Assembly: GCA_006384855.1 (NCBI GenBank)
Contig: VCJN01000779.1
Span: 434,001 to 498,000, forward strand
From: Tetraselmis striata
Taxonomy: Eukaryota > Chlorophyta > Chlorodendrophyceae > Chlorodendrales > Chlorodendraceae
Reading direction: 5' to 3'
DNA length: 64,000 bases
Made by a program: the position numbers and the translations under genes. The stretch's first letter is position 1, and each line of letters starts with the position of its first letter. Under the pieces are notes generated by a model, which ran no database searches, was not told the origin of the DNA, and saw only the letters and a list, made by a program, of their open reading frames with translations. Positions 43,481 to 57,400 of the stretch are shown here, in pieces.

Positions 43481-44380
43481 GTCACGAGTAGCAACGAGCC
43501 GTATGGGTAAAAGACATAGACATACAAAAGTGAGTAAAAAGATTCAGACATACAAAAGTGGATGTTCACATATTATAAGATATTCGGCAGCAAAAGCTTT
43601 CGGGGAGACGCAGGTGGCAACGCCGCGGCAAACTTGTGAAGCAAGCGGTAGTCAAGCATCCAAACCAAGCACACATGGACATCGCATTCATTGGCATCAA
43701 ATGGCGTGTGTAGCATGTATCAAATTACGGGAGCCACATGGCGCAAGGAATACAAGACAAAATGTGTGGGTGCGAAAGAATACTGCAAGGTGATTGAAAA
43801 TCTATTCGATCTTGAAGGTGCGCGGCTCTTTGGCAGCCGTTCACGCTCTATGAAGACTTTTCCTTTCCGTATGGGCAAAAATAACAAGGTTGACATGGCA
43901 AAAAATCTCGCACATCACAGTGGGGGGCGCACCTCCGTGCTCCCCCGATTTGAACCCTATCATCGAAAACATGTTGAACATATTTGAGGACTTGCCGCGG
44001 GAATGATATTCAAAAACATCCGCGGCTTTGCAAATACCGTCTATCCCAAATGGGGCAATATATCAATAAAACAATGCAAACAACTGTGCGCTTCAATGCC
44101 CATGCGACTAGCAAAGGTTTTGAGCGCGGGAGAAACACACATAGAGCGAAACATATACACCCCCAAATTAAGGTTGCAAACTGAAAATACTTGCTAACAA
44201 AATCGGCAGTAATACCAAATATGCGTAATATTTTCTCCATCCCACTACATGCGTCAAAACTGAGGGACGGGTGGGTCTTAATCCGTGTGCAGGCTGCATG
44301 CCACATGTTGCCAAATTGATTGCCGTTCTGTGGGGATACATCCTCATCTTCCCTCGAGCTAGCCGCCCTTAGTAGTCGCA
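43481..44380. other. AT-richer island with candidate frames
   Basis: Base composition shifts visibly towards A/T compared with both sides. Plus-strand frames at 43691-43987 (98 codons; FDLEGARLFGSRSRSMKTFP) and 44003-44197 (MIFKNIRGFANTVYPKWGNI) read like coherent protein with AT-ending codons. No family is recognised. It could be horizontally acquired or viral, or an organelle-derived insert; nothing in the text identifies the donor. Confidence 0.35.
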
Positions 44381-44950
44381 CTTATAATGCGACGGCGTGT
44401 GGTGGATATATACGCATTTACACTTAGCATTGGTGAAATGCTGCATCTTGCCAGATGCAAATGCGTTACATCGCATGTATGCCGTGTACATCTAGGGCTA
44501 TCTAGGGTATTTCTACGCTCTACTCCGAAAACACTCGGGGTCATGTTGCGGCTAGCTCACGTCGCGAGCCCATGGCCGCGCTTGGCATATGCGCTCTTGA
44601 AAATCAACGATACCCGCCCGCTAGTGCGCGCCGGAAAAACAACGGAAACTGCCGGTCAGCAATATAAAATTCGCAAAACTCATCGCAATATTAGCGCGCG
44701 CAAAACATGAGGTCACAGTGGGGCTGTAAATTCTGTGCGGTAGTTAGTAGTTGCACCCGCACCCGCTAAGTCCGCGCTATGTCCGCGCACCGGGGCGGTT
44801 CGCGCGCGGCGGGCCCGCCTCACTACGAGTAAATATGCCCACCGTCAGAACCGAATTTACGCTCGAGCGTGCGAGCGTACGGAGATTGGCGCCGCTTAAA
44901 CGCTCAGGCCGCAGCCCGAAAGCAACAATGATGCTCTGTTTTTAATTCTT
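44381..44950. other. spacer without recognised gene
   Basis: No supported coding frame, RNA gene or repeat was seen. Confidence 0.3.
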
Positions 44951-45125
44951 CTTACATCAGTGCTTTCAACATATGCGCACTAAAAGCAGCAGAACTAAAA
45001 GCAATTGTAAAAGATTGCCGGCAAAAAAGATATATAAGCCTGAAACCAAGAGTCAAGAGGAGGCCAGGGAGCCAAGAACCTTGTTGCTGCTCAAGCTGCT
45101 CAAGCAGGGATAGGGAGCCAATGAC
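44951..45125 (-). mobile_element. LINE 3' end fragment, second copy
   Basis: Its reverse complement matches the tail of the LINE at 38162-38794: GGTTCTTGGCTCCCTGG, GGCTTATAT, CAATTGCTTTTAGTTCTG, GCGCATATGTTGAAAGCAC. Only the UTR remains and it lies in the opposite orientation. Confidence 0.65.
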
Positions 45126-46048
45126 GCTTTGTTTTGTTATAAATACCCGGTACCAAACGGCTCGCTGTACCCCGTGGGGCACCGATTTGAAGTTCCTGAG
45201 CTGTCAAAACCTGTTCACTACTTTTGTAGCTGTAGTATTATATGCGACATTGCTACTGGTTGCGCAGTAGTACAAGTGAGCAACTGTGGGTTGAAGGAAC
45301 TCGGGGGTTCAGTTCGGTTTCGGCCCAAACTCCCGAACCACGCTGAACTAAATTGACTGCGGCACAACCCTGGTTCGAACCCATTCTCGTCGTGTAAACC
45401 CGTGGGGATAACGGTGACACAAGTCAAATGTACGGGCCGTTGTGGAATCCGATTGCAAGAAAGGAGATTGGCGACATGACACAGGAGATTGGCCAGATGA
45501 TACAGGATACAGGATTCAATATAAGCTTTTATGCGCACTTCCCTCGTCATGATATGACCCGATGCGGTAGGGCAAACTTCGGTTAGACGCCAGTGAATCG
45601 AGGGATGCCATAACACACACCAATCCGCCCCTGCCTGCAGCATTTCTTGTGATGCAGGGAGCAATTTCATGCTATAATTAAAAGGATTCTGCTATGCCTG
45701 AAGTTCATAGCTATACACTCAGTGTATGACAATGGCCCCGGTCTTATCTATACATTACAGCATAGCCAGAAATTTATTTGCCATTCGTGCATTGCTAACA
45801 GGTAAATGCATGGCAGTTGCATCTGGATATCCATCAACCTTATTCCTATCTACAAATACGGTTGTTAGGTGTGACAATCTCAAACGAAAACGTCCACTCG
45901 ATGCCCAGCATTGTCAATCGCAGGACTTCTATAAGAGGCACATCTTCTGCCAGGACGTAGCAGAGGGCCTAGCTGGAGCTCCTATATACTTAGTCTGTGG
46001 GGCTGGAAGATACATATCGGCGGCACCCGTGGCACTCCGCGCCACTTG
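45126..46048. other. spacer downstream of gene B
   Basis: No supported gene. It must carry the 3' UTR of the polycystin gene B that ends at 46049. Confidence 0.35.
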
Positions 46049-48495
46049 TCAGCTGCGGGCAGCAGAAGAGGCAATCTTCGGCCGGCGCCGCGCGTTAGGC
46101 TTTGGTTGCTTTGCCGCGCCAGCTGGCTTGGCCCAAGCTACGTTTTCTGGCTGGGGAGATGCATCTGTGGCTGGGTCGACATCTACAGAGTCCAACTCAG
46201 GCAGCTCTGGAAGCCCGGGGACTGGAGCAGAGCTCTCCATGTCGTCACTGCGGGGAACAGACGCGCCAGTTGTGGTGTGTTGGCTGTGGCACTGAGAGTT
46301 TTCAGCTGGGACTGTTCCGGGCAAGCTGATGCTCTTGCCGGTGGGATGGAAGATGGCGGCCGGGGCATGCTCTGCGTCAACCTTTAGTGGCGTAGGGGAA
46401 GTCATCACAGACAGAAGCTTAGGTAGATCACCACCGGTTTCCAGACGTGTCCCATCTGTCTGCCGCGTCAGGGCTGGCACTAACCCACAGAAGCCATCGC
46501 CGCCATTGTCTGCCTCCTGGTGCTCCAACTGCGGCGTCGAGCTCCGCCAGCGGTCCGAGTTGACAGGGTCGGGAACAGGGCTAGAAAATTCATCTGCCTC
46601 ACCATTGTGAGCACCTAGGGCCAATATCTCTTGAGACTCTTCGGGTTTCGAGACACCAACCGCCCCAGCTGAGGCACTGTCTTCCAGCAGCGACGATGGA
46701 TACGTGTTTGGCCCATTCCCGGCCGATGTAATGTGGCGCCGTGAAGACACCATGTGAGCCGCCAAATCGTCCATGGACAAAAGTGGCTGGTCACTCTCCA
46801 TGGAGGGGGTGTCCGGCAGGTTGTCTGTGGCCATCGTGGAGGCTGCGGGGGTGGTGTCCGCCAGCAGTTGCGGTCCTGGCGAGTTATTAGCCGCAGCCTG
46901 CTCCAGGGCATCAGATGGGGACAATGTCCCGCGGTAAGGCCTTCTCAGGATGGGCGCGTGCGGCCCGGAGGCTGAAGGTGTTGCACTGTTGCCGCCATTA
47001 TTGTCGCGAAGCGGGTGGCTGTGGCTAGGCTGGGGGCTACTCTTGCTTGGTTGACCAGATGTGGACGGGGACCATGTAGGCCAACGCAACTCAAGGTTGC
47101 CCAACTGAATCCTGTGGTTACCTGTTGGCGGCTCACCATCCACTGGGGCAGCTTGATAGACGAGGTCACCATTGGGGTGCATTTCAATCGCGCTGTCAGT
47201 GATGTCATCGAAGTCGGATGTGTGGGGAAGGAGGCTCAGGCACGGAAGCTGCGCCATCCGCACGAGTTCGCTAGCCACTGCCTCTTGCTCGCGCACCATT
47301 GCTGCCACCCGCCGGCTGATTGCCTCAACCGCCAATCGGGTCCGGCGCATGGTGTCGATAGTGTGGCACAGCTCGTCAGCATTGGGATCAGCCGGGGAGG
47401 TGCCGGTAGTCCTGTCGACGTCCAAGATCACGATTCCTGCGGATCTCTGCGATGGAGCCACCATGTCAGGCGCTGCCCTTACGATATGGCCGTTGAAAGC
47501 TTGATGATGGCGATGTAGATGGTGACGGGATACTCCTGCGGGAAAATCGACAGCAGATGGCATGGCTGCCTGCCCGTTGCCCCTAGCAATATGAAGCCGT
47601 CCGGCATGCCGAGAGCCGCGCCATGATGATGCTGACACGTCGATAGACGCCCGGATAGCCCCGCCTCTGAACGTTTTGTGATGATGATGTTGTAGTCGAC
47701 GGGGGTGATGATGGGACTGAACAGATGGAATGTCAACCGGCGGCCGTGTTGCTGGTGGCGGTCGAGTCTTCCGGTACCCGGCAGCTTGCGGATGGCCACG
47801 CTTGATGTCCAGCCGGCCAAATGGCTCTGCCCAAGCCTGAGCGGCCTTCGAGGAGCGCCCCTGGGCATTCACAACGCAAGGCAGCTGAACATTGAGCTGT
47901 GGTTTCCTATCGGCCGCTGTAGACATGTCTTTTGGAACGCGATGAAGCTGCAGGTACGCAAGCGCTGCCATCAGACGTGCTGTGTCTGAGGCCTCATCCG
48001 CCTGTGTAACCTCCTCAACTGCGCCTTCCTGCTTCTTGGGTGGGCGGATGGCACGGCCAGCCCGCACGAAGCGCAGTAGGCCGCGCAGTGCGTGACGCTG
48101 TGAGCCCGCCACTTGCGACATCTCGTAATTCAAGCTGGTGGCGCTCCTGCGTAGGACAGCCATGAAGCCGCCTGCCGCGTTCGCCACTGCCCCCTGGCGC
48201 CGGCGCCGTTTCTCATCCCCGATGGCCACCACATAGCCAATCGTCCGCTGGAGATTTTTGTGAGCGGGTCCCCCGCTGCGGCCGAAACTGTCACTCATGT
48301 GCGGTCTCATGCTAGTTTGCGGCGTCGCTCGCCCCCGCGGTGCTCTCAGAAACCCCCGCTGGATGCGGCTTGCCCAAGCTTTGGCAACACCCCGCACATC
48401 GTCCGCGGAACTGACAAGCACATCCATGAGCGGGTGGCCATAGTAGCTGTTATACTGCTGCTCCTTGAGCTTGTTGTCGCGCACCTCCAGCTGCT
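46049..48495 (-). CDS. gene B cytoplasmic tail exon
   Basis: 815 codons begin EQLEVRDNKLKEQQYNSYYG and end [25 protein letters not shown], both conserved with the paralogue. The middle is diverged and His/Arg/Ser/Pro-rich (HHHPRRLQHHHHKTF) where the paralogue has its 75-bp minisatellite. It is probably disordered and intracellular. Confidence 0.7.
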
Positions 48496-51400
48496 CTTCT
48501 CATAGGAAGGGGCACAGAAACCAGGTCTCAGACCAGGCGAGGGCTGTTATGTAGATTCAATTCAGCATTTACTGGGAGATACCATAGAGAGTCGTGGCGG
48601 CGCTGGCATTGGGGGGGGGGGGGGGGGGGGGCTTGCGCTTGCGCACCTGCCCATCGCAGGCCTAGAATGGCCAACAGGAAGTTGAGCATGAAGAAGATGA
48701 ACAGCGTTGGCAGCAGGAACAGCAAGAGGTGCGCCATGACAGACTCCATCAGCGACAGGTCTACCTCTTGGCTCTTGGCCAGCTGGTTGATACCGCCCAA
48801 GTCGCTGGACACCATGAGGCTGAACATGGTCCTCACGGCGTCCTGCACGCTGGAGACACTTCGAAGGTGGTCGCCCAGCCCGATGTGGCACGCAAAGGCC
48901 GCCAGCACCATGAGGATGGCCATGAGCACAAAAAAGTGACCCAAGTCGGAGCGCGCAGACAGGATGGTGGCGCGGATGCGCTCAATGGAGGGGTTAACAG
49001 ACGCCAGCTGCAACCAGTGAAACAGCAGCAGCACCACTGCGATCATTTGGAGAAAATGCCAGAGCGTGCTGGAAAAGATCAGCGCCTCGACGTCCAGCAA
49101 CGCGCCGCCGTACGCATTTAGCCCTGCGAGTCCAATCACCGGCAGCAAGACGCGTCAGGCCATTTGACCAAAACGTTGCCAGCACTTGCAGCTGGACACC
49201 TGTCCATGCACACCATTACTGCCAACGCAGGATCTAAGTTTAAGAAGACTGCTTGAAAACGAGTACTTGGATTTGAATACCAAGCTTGCTGCATGTCATG
49301 ACTATTTCCATCCCTATGATAAAAAAAGCGGATACCAAATGTCCGTCGCAGAGGAAAGAATAACCGCTCAAAAAAAAACGTCACCGAATAGTGATTGAGT
49401 GAGCTGAAGCAGCGTTCAGCCAGTTAGGGAAGCGGAGCGAAAAGGGGGGGGGGGGGGGGGGGGGACCACAGGCCTGATTGAATGAATGCCATGCAAGATT
49501 GCGAGGAAAACTAAAAGAAAAGGGTTCATCAAAGTCGCACATTTTGATGAGGGAGGGGGGCTGGGTGGGTACCGGTATTGTCATCGGGAAGTTTCCATCG
49601 CCCCGCTGCCCCGCGAGGTGCGTATGTGTCGGCGCTTCCAGCAGCGCTGGCATTGGCCTGGTGATCATCAGTTAGTCAACACCCTGGCCACCAAAGCTGA
49701 GCTATTGCGCACCGTGGTGTCCTGTGAGGTCAGCGGCCCATTCTTGTTTTGAGCCGTAATAACCATGTGATTGTGTCCCCTCCCCCCCCCCCCCCCCCCC
49801 CCGGCAAGCGAGGCAATGGACGCGATTGCCTTTAAGGTACACTTTATCAAATTCTCCGAAATCATGTTGTTTTGGGTTTGACTTTCAACGGTACAGCATA
49901 CAGTACTTTGAGAACAGCATAATAAGGCCACAGATGGCATGGCTCGGAGTAAGCAATCTGGAATCAAACAGAGGACAGTACCCCCAATACCACACGATTT
50001 TGAATCAAAGTATCATGGCGTAAACTTGGAGTATGGTTGATACCAGCACACCTTATTCTATGAATACGCCCCCACCATCAGCACGGGACAATGTGGCCTG
50101 TCTTATACACCAGCCCATTTTTTACAGGCTGTCATACACTATGCTCTGGGCCGGTCAGGCATCTGCTGCGTTGCGCAAAGTGAAAGAGCTGGAAGTTTTT
50201 GCGCACCTTGAAGGGCATCCACCAGCGGGCAGCACCAGAGTGCGCGGCGTCATAGATGTCATACGAGGGCTGGAAATGCAGCTGTATGCCCCGCAGTATG
50301 CACAGCATATGGATAGCTTGCACTGCCAGGAGGCAGGCGATGAGCGCCAGCCGGAGAGGGATCCCTTTGGCGCGCTGGATGTCCTTCAGCTTGAAATAGC
50401 ATAGACTCAGAGTGACGAGCGCCTGCCGAGCAAACAGAGCAGCGGACAGGACTCAGAGGCAGAGTAGGAGCTTGCTGGCGTGTCTGGACCAGGGCAGCAG
50501 GGTGCAAATGGGGCCGGTGCTCACCTCTGCAATGAAGAGCTTGGCGGGGCCAAGCAAGTTGACTGTGAGAGCAGCTTCCTGAATCTGTGCAGATGGAGGT
50601 GCAAGGAGTCAGCCCCTGCGCAGGAGCCTTGAACAACTGCCGGTGTGCACGCGGGGCTGCATGTTGTGGCGTTGCGTGCGTGGCAAGGGTCTGGGCGCCC
50701 GGTCAGGCCTCAGTGCCACACCTCCAGCACCGACAGGAGCAGGCCGGACTGCGTCTGGAAAAAAGTTACTTTGCCTGCGCCCACCGAGTAAGTCACGGCG
50801 TTATAAGTGGCAAAGCGGAAGGACAGCGCTTCTGTCTTGTCGTCGATGAGTGCAGACTCGTCCAGCCCGTACCATGCCTGCGTGCGCACAGCGGTTAAGC
50901 TGCTTCATCAGTAGCTCGATACGCTAAGCAGCTGAATGACGTGGCATGCGCTCCTACTGAGCTGAGACCCAGCAGCAGTGTCGGAGGCGTATTTACGCGT
51001 TTGCCGATGCTGGGAGGGGGGGGGGGGGGGGTTACCTCAGACGCGCGGCGGCGAGACATGCGGGTCTCCAGCACCATGGGAAACCCATCTGCAAAACCGG
51101 TGATTTGCCGAGGAAAGAACCAGCGGGGCGCGCCGTACCCAGTAATTTCTCCTGAGTCCAGCGACATGTTGTAGTAGTCATCCGCGCTGGCCGCGGGGTT
51201 GTACAGCGCGCTTGCTGGCATGAAGACGGGGTCTGTGCCGTAGGGTGCTCGCGGGTCGGCAAAGGCTTTCGCGTAGCGCAACACTTGCGCCTCCTGTACG
51301 CCACCATGGAGTGATTTCTCAGGTTGTGTGCAGCACAGGGATTATAATATACAACAGATACGGGATGGGGGAAGACGGCGGCGTTTGAAATAATCAAAGC

Positions 51401-54400
51401 GGATCTATTCAAAAATATCATCCGTCTGCAGCGAGAATCAGCGGCACTCCTGTCCATTACTTAGGAATGGCCACGCCTCAAAGCGCCAGAGATCCGCCAT
51501 GTGGATAGACTTGGTGGGCAGCAAACGCGCATACGCACCGCTAGGTTTGCCACAAGAAGCTCCAGTGAAGTGCACATGTTGGTGAGGTCATGGAACCGCT
51601 CGTGCTGGGCGCTGCACATAGAGGGCAGCACGCGCGGGGAGCGGCGCGTCTGGTGTAGGAGTACCCCGGTGAGCAGCCGGTTGTTGGCGTTGCCCACATA
51701 GCGAGGCACCTCCTCTTCCCAGGCGTCAGCCGCTGTGGCCGCGTTCGTCTGCAGGATCTCTTTGTCTTTCCATTGGCTGTTGTCCATCGCACGATCCGCA
51801 TTGCCGCCCTTGCCCTGGGGGTCCAGGGACACTCTACGCTCAGTCTGGGGGCGCCAGGGCGGTTCTGGTGTGCAGCAATCACGTGATGGCCCAGAGTTTT
51901 GTAGTAACATGCCGGCAACATTAGCATTTGGGGGACAATGCTGATCGCAAGCACTGATACCCAAGCCTGCGACATTACGCCTGGCATGCGAGGCCGCCCC
52001 TGATGTCTAATATTCATACCGGTCAGACAGGCTATCAACACCTCGCGATGCTATTCACTCCAAGTATCAGGTGTGTGATCCCTCACCCGACCGCGCCCAC
52101 CACCTCCGCTGCTGCCGCCGCTGCTGCCGCCACCAGCAGCTAGCAGACGACGCCTGCTGCTGTCGGTATCCACCTCAGCATCGCCATCATCTTCCTCAGC
52201 AAAGGCAGCGGAAAACGAGTACGAGGCCTGCGCGGAATCCCGGCAGGACTCCTCTGCCACTTCTTCCAGCAGCGCGCTGGTAAGCAGATCATCCGCCGAC
52301 AAGCCAAAGGAGGTCAGCCACGAGACACCGGCACCGCTGCGCGGCGTCTGGCGCGTCAGTAACGGCGCCAGCTCTGGGTAGCTGGGCACCAGCTCTTGGG
52401 TCATGGCGCTGAAGAACTGCCCCAGTGCCTCTTGCAGCTCGTCGACCTGCTCCGCTTCAAACAACACAGACGAATCTGTGGCCTCGAACGCCTGAAGGGA
52501 GCTGCCCACAGCCGCTGACAGCGCGTTCACAACAAAAACCTGGCAGGAGTACACCAAAAAGGGAGGTTCAACAGTTTAGCATGTACGTTCACTAGCGAGA
52601 TGGGGGGGGGGGGGGGGGGGGTTCCTCAGCATTTTCAGGCTGGGTCCATGATGGTGTGAAGGACCGAGGGCCACTCGCTGGTTCTAAGGCCCACGTTCTT
52701 TGCAAAGCCAGTACCATCATAACAGCTGCTGCTATTGCTCTGGGGCGGCATCAGTGCATCATAGTGGCAACAGTAACACAAGCGCGCAATAAAATGATAA
52801 ATACAGGCTGGGGGTCTGCCAAGGGACCATGCATATATGCAGGTAGCTCGAAAACAGCAGTCCAGCAGGACTGTGAAGAAGCGGCTATCTGCTTTGTTTT
52901 GCAGTGCGTGCAACCGTAAAGGGTGGTGCATACCCGGAAGTTGACCGAAAACTCCGCCTCCACCAAGTCCGCCTCAGATTTGCTCTGCTGGAGGCTTCGG
53001 GTGACAGTCTTGATGACATCCATAGCGCGCGTCACCGTGTCAAGCATCCTGCTCAAGCTGAGACGCGCCATGGCCATGATGGAACGCAGGTGTAGGTCCA
53101 GTCCCGCGGAACGGTCGTCCAGACGGATGAGCTCCAAGTTCCTTAAGTCAAGCCCAAGGTTGCTAGCTTGCAGCATGCCTGCCAGCTCTTCCGCAAAGCT
53201 CCCTGGTGGGCCAGTGCGCCACATGGCTCAGGACGGCTACATGCTGCCACCTCAGGTTTGGCAATCACTGGCACTCATTTCTCGTCAAAGTCGATGTACC
53301 ACCAACTCATGCCAGCCACGTTCAGTGAGACCCAAGCGAGTATCTGTTTGATCACTCCCCCGCAGGGAGGGGGGCAGGGGGGCTGTGAAGGATTGCCAAT
53401 ACTGTGAGACATGCAGCAGTGCGGAGGGATGTTTCAGCGAGCGGCCAGTAGCGGCGTTTATGGTGCGCATTGGCCATCACCTGAGCTCATTGCTGCCCGG
53501 AGCGCGTCATTGGCCTGCAGCAACATGGCCTCCACATGGGAGGGCTCGCCAGCAACCGGAAGCGCGCCGCATGCACGATCATCGCCAGTCCAGTACAGCG
53601 TGATGTCGACGTCTATAACTAGATGGCCCTGCAGGAGACGCAGCGGTGACAGCAACGGGAATTATGGGTGCCAAGCACGCACAACGAGCGTTTCGTACGA
53701 AAATAGAGCTCATAAGCCTTGAGCCATGTATGCATTCATGTCATGTGAAATATGGCGTGGACACGTTATGCCACACAATGTGGCCGATGTAGCCGCACTA
53801 CGGACAGCATGTATTGGCGCCATCGGCGTCAGCTGTGGCTGCGCCACGGGCAAAAATCGCGGAGAAACAGCACAGGATAATTGCTTCACAGCGCCCGGAC
53901 AACAATACCATGGGAGGATAAAGGGGCCAGCTCGATATGTTACGGCGATGTTATTGCTTAGGCAGAGAAGACCCGCAGGGCATGGCAGGCCAGTGGAGGC
54001 AAGCGACCTGCTGCTCAATTGCCGACACGATGGCGACCTGTTCCTGCTGCACAGATGCCAGGCTATGCGCGTATGTGCTGTTTGGGTGCCCTTGCGCGGC
54101 AGCCTGCAGGACACGGACCACCGCCTGGCGGAGCGCTTGGTTGGCGCCCTCCGTCACCGTCTGCATAGCCTGCCAAAGCAGTGCGCCCACATGTAAGTGG
54201 CAGCTGCTGTATGGCGGATGTTCACGAGAAAAAAGTCCATGCACAAGCCACTGGTGTATCTGCCAGGGAGATGGCAGCCGGGGACACAGGGCGGTGGCGC
54301 GCGCACCTCTGGGAGATGCTCACCGGGCACACCGGAGAAAGCGAGGGCCCTGGTGGCAAGGCTATATGTCATGCGGGCCGACAGAGCCCCCTCCTCGTAC

Positions 54401-57400
54401 ACCACCACCTCGCGGATCTTGGGCGGCACCTCCTCAGCTGGGCCGGCGCGCTGTGCCTCCCTCTGCTTGGTGAGCTCGTAGCGCAGCAGGTAGCGCCCCG
54501 GGGGACACAGGCCCGCGCCAAGCGGGGCAAGGCCGCAGGGCTGGCACACCTCAATGCCAGTGGCAGGTGATACCCGTGCCTGCCCAAGCTTCAGCAGGTG
54601 ACTGACATCCTCTGTGGGGGTAGAAGCGGCCGCGCCGCAGCTGCTGGTGGCCCCGCCCTCGCACGGGAGCAGCAAAAGGCCCCCGTCAGGCAGCGGTGTG
54701 CCGAACCTAATCTGCAACAGGTAGCACCACCACAGCAGTGTCAGCGACCGCTTCTGGGGGGTGCTGCTTCGCGGCGTTGACTTAAACCGCAGGTCCCGCA
54801 TTGGCCCGGTGGTCCGTCCAGGTGTCCAAACCTCAAACATGCAGCGGTCCAGTTGGGCAGGTGTCTGTGGACGCCGGCCCATGCAAATCACAGCACCTCA
54901 CCTTCAGCGATCTCGCCCCCACCAGGCGGATGGCTGTTCCTACAGGTAGCAGCGCGGGTGCCTCTTCCTCCTGCCCGGCAGTAAGGTCCGCCAACATGCT
55001 GCATGGCAGTGGGCTGCACAGCCCCCCGGCGCACATCGCCTCCCCCAATGGACATGATGGGGCGATGGTGATGTAGCGCTCCACTGCCTGCGGCTCTACT
55101 GCCGAAGATGCCCAGTCCACCATGATGAATGTCACCGCGTAGGTCTGCCCCACCTGCCTCTCCTCTGGGGGCGGAAGACAGCCATCCACACCCTGCAGAC
55201 CATAAGCATAGCAGGCGAGTCAGGCAGCTTAAACGGTCTGTATCCCAGTGCCGCAAAGAGGCAGCACAATACTGTCAAGGCAGCCTCGACCCCTGAAGGA
55301 TTGCTACCAGTCTGCATTTCAGCGCACTGCGTCCTCACCTTGAAAGCCAGTCTATGCTCTGGACAACGCTCCAGGCCAGTCACGCACGCGAGTGGGGGGC
55401 AGGCCAGGACAGTCCTGTCAATGACCTCCTCGCCTCCTGGCCCCATAACCACCACGCCTTGGTCGCAGGCCTCCCCTGCCAGCGCCGCAGAACAGGTACT
55501 CCATGGCATGTGGCGCCGCAGCGTCTCGTAGCGCGGCCCTTTCAGCTGCAGCTGCCCCTGCAACGCAACGCCGCTCGACCCAGAGCCCAGCAGCTCCTCA
55601 ATGACGTCGCCCATGAGTTGGCCGTCGCTTGACATCTGCCATGATGAGAACAAGCATACCTTAGCTCCCAGCGTGGCAGTCTGGCAGCAACACCAAAGGC
55701 AGATTCACACATCAGCAGTGTGCTTCCGGGGCGACGAGAGGCACCACAGTCTGAGCCACACTTACGGCTTGCAATAGCTCGTCCATGCAGATAGTGTCCA
55801 CGCTGCACCGCATGTTACTACAGAGGCGCTCCCCGCTAGAGCAGAAGTCCTCCACCATCACCTCTCGCGAGACTGCAGCACTGAGCCCCGCATCATTGGC
55901 CACCTCGAACGTGATGATGTAGCGCCCAGGCTCAGATGTGTCCAGCCCACAGCTAGACACCCCGTACTGCGCAAAGCGCAGGCGCTGCGTTCCTGGGCAT
56001 GCAATCACTAGCTCCCTCAGGTCCCCTTGAATGTCGTCCTCCGCCGTCACGCCGCGCTCGCACAGCCTGCAAGTGGCAAGCAAATCCAGCAGTGCGGGTT
56101 CAGCCTAGTTCTTTGAAATTATCCAGGTGCCACATACTCATGCAATAATGAGCATGGCTGGGCTCTTCAGCAAACAGTCCATGCATGGGGCTGCGGTCCA
56201 AGTTTTCATGTTCATCGGGTAGGAGCGTCTTGTTACCTTGCCCATGGCGTATTGGGCGCGCATACTGGATAGTCCGAGTAGCGAGGCAGCCGCACCACGG
56301 GGCCGCCAATGAGTGCGATGGTGGGTGCCTCTCGCGACGGCGCCTCAGCATCCATCAGGCCCTCAAAACTGACAGGCATACATACACCCTCGGTGGAGCA
56401 TAGCCGCCGGCCGTCCTCAAATTCACAAATACGTTCTAGTGCCCCGCAGACAAGATGAAGGTGACGTTCTCCCAGCGCCTTGTTGCCAGCGGAGTCAAAC
56501 ACAGTGTATGTGAAGATAATCGGCACGCCTGGCGGCGTGGGGACTGACATGTCGGCGGAGGAGAGCTGCACACGGATGAGGGAGGTGAGGTTGCCGTCCA
56601 GGGCGTCCCATGCGATGGCGCCAGGGTCAGCAAAGCCGCCAGCTGGCAGCGGAAGCTGAAGGCGATGGTGGACAACCGCCAGACCAGCTGTCTGACCCGT
56701 GTCGTCCCGGTGGCCGTCCTCGCCCAGAACCAACTCCAGATAGGGCGGCTCGAGGTCCTGTACTGGCTCCGGCTCCTAGGCAAACAGATACGCATTAGAA
56801 GGAATCGTACAGCAAGTCTATGTTGCGCATCAGACAGTATTCCCGAAGTCTTGTTACCATCAGTGAGCACACATAGTCCATCAGGACTGCCTATCCACCC
56901 CTGCTACTGCCAAGTTAATCATCACTACGAATGCCACCCTCAACATCAACGAGAGCATGCCTCAGGGGCCAGGAGCTTGCATACTGATCCTGGAAGGCCG
57001 GAGCGGGGTCTGCTCTTACCGGCTGACTTTCAAAGGTCACATCCACAATCTGACGTCTGTCCGGTGATAAAAATATCTCATGAGATGTGTCGTCCACTAG
57101 CCGGACACGGCCAAGCGCATTTGCCATACTGCTGAGGGGGCCATCGTCCTTGGCTGCCCCAGTGCTTTCGGCTGCATGCACTGCTGTCACAAATGCAGCT
57201 GCCGCCTGTCGGTTCGCTTGCATGGAGAGCACCTCTCCCGCTGGCGATACGAAAAGAAGCCGTAGGTGCACCCTTGACATCACTGAGTCTAGGCTCACCG
57301 CGGTAGCGCTTTCCAATGCGATGTCAGCAGTCGAGGCTTCCGATATGGCAAAGGCCCAACGCAGGAGCGCCTCCTGCATGTCGGTATGTGAGAAAGTCGA

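Noticed and set aside
45372-45381. GGTTCGAACC, a tRNA B-box-like sequence
   Set aside because: No A box at the right distance and no cloverleaf could be drawn; probably chance or an old SINE remnant.
49580-49752. Plus-strand frame MCRRFQQRWHWPGDHQ
   Set aside because: Antisense of the [10 protein letters not shown] exon of gene B and its flanking intron.
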